Positions 63,763-64,000 of a DNA stretch of 64,000 bases are shown piece after piece; position 1 is the first letter of the stretch, and each line of letters opens with the position of its first letter. Source of the stretch: Bog-756 sp963778165 (GTDB lineage: Bacteria > Actinomycetota > Acidimicrobiia > Acidimicrobiales > RAAP-2). The stretch lies in NCBI GenBank assembly GCA_963778165.1, contig CAVZTE010000005.1, forward strand, positions 682,001 through 746,000. The letters are read 5' to 3'. The notes under the pieces were generated by a model, which was not told where the DNA came from, did no database searches, and saw only the letters and a list, made by a program, of their open reading frames with translations. The position numbers and the translations under genes were made by a program.

Positions 63763-63993
63763 TCACCCGGGAGGAGTGGCGGTCACCCCGGCAGCCCGGA
63801 GGCGCTCCCCCACCCAGGAGATCCCGTCCGGCTTGGCCATCTGCTCGGGCCAACCGGCGAGGATCTCCTCCACCTCGTCGAGGGTGGCGATGGTGCCGAT
63901 GACCATTACCAAGACCCGGTCTGCCGGCATCTCTTCGACCTCGATGTCCCCGAAGGGTGTCCACGAGTCCGCTTCCGCCACCAGCTCGAGCAT
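63763..63993 (-). CDS. small protein of unknown function, possibly continuing beyond window
   Basis: The visible 76 residues (MLELVAEADSWTPFGDIEVE onward) are acidic and end AGVTATPPG. The ATG at 63991-63993 has no visible ribosome site in the last 7 bases, and the frame stays open to the window end, so the true start may lie outside. No family is recognised. Confidence 0.55.
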   Translation of the reverse strand: MLELVAEADSWTPFGDIEVEEMPADRVLVMVIGTIATLDEVEEILAGWPEQMAKPDGISWVGERLRAAGVTATPPG

Positions 63994-64000
63994 CGTGTAG

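Overview
The window is high-GC DNA from an actinobacterium, most likely class Acidimicrobiia. The support is the codon usage, several small families typical of actinobacteria (PPOX and LLM enzymes of the F420 type, DUF2510, a DUF2516-like protein), a textbook actinobacterial LexA box, and above all three genes plus one decayed fragment carrying the 42-residue GYWLVASDGGVFSFGDA-type repeat that is abundant in Acidimicrobiia. No rRNA or CRISPR array was seen. One tRNA gene, tRNA-Val(TAC), lies at 52.7 kb.

Layout. 0-6.8 kb is a polyamine or amino-acid catabolic cluster: two APC permeases, an aminobutyraldehyde-type dehydrogenase, an Lrp/AsnC regulator, a class III aminotransferase and a DAO-type flavin oxidase. 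6.9-20.4 kb is housekeeping or accessory metabolism: a surface repeat protein, panD, an MTA/SAH-nucleosidase-like gene, a gamma-glutamyltranspeptidase-like gene, a minimal zincin, an SGNH protein, two GNAT acetyltransferases, a methyltransferase, a small SOS-controlled gene, a dienelactone hydrolase, and an enoyl-CoA hydratase/phosphotransferase pair facing a TetR gene. 20.5-51.5 kb is gene-sparse accessory DNA: a Tat-exported phosphoesterase, Hsp20/HspR, VOC proteins, short-chain dehydrogenases with a TetR gene, an IS110 element, duplicated small secreted proteins, many orphan lipoproteins, a pentapeptide-repeat protein, and a dispersed repeat family confined to 35.6-44.8 kb. 51.4-52.8 kb is a 1.3-kb segment with one repeat-protein gene, bounded by a 36-bp direct repeat of the tRNA-Val 3' half. 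52.8-64 kb returns to dense genes: inositol monophosphatase, tandem acyltransferase-3/SGNH envelope-modifying enzymes, an aldehyde dehydrogenase, a DUF7064-like protein, an NTF2-like protein and an LLM-family oxidoreductase.

Sequence quality matters when reading this annotation. Eleven genes are broken by seventeen frame changes, and all have the same polarity: one extra base restores the frame when removed. This fits insertion-type sequencing error far better than real gene decay. I therefore annotate these as single genes across the frameshifts and give the approximate position of each extra base.

The observations most worth follow-up are the pair of covarying hairpins at 21.26-21.59 kb, the tRNA-Val-bounded single-gene segment, the dispersed repeat family, the perfect SOS box before an 84-residue unknown gene, and the likely bridge-RNA region of the IS110 element.
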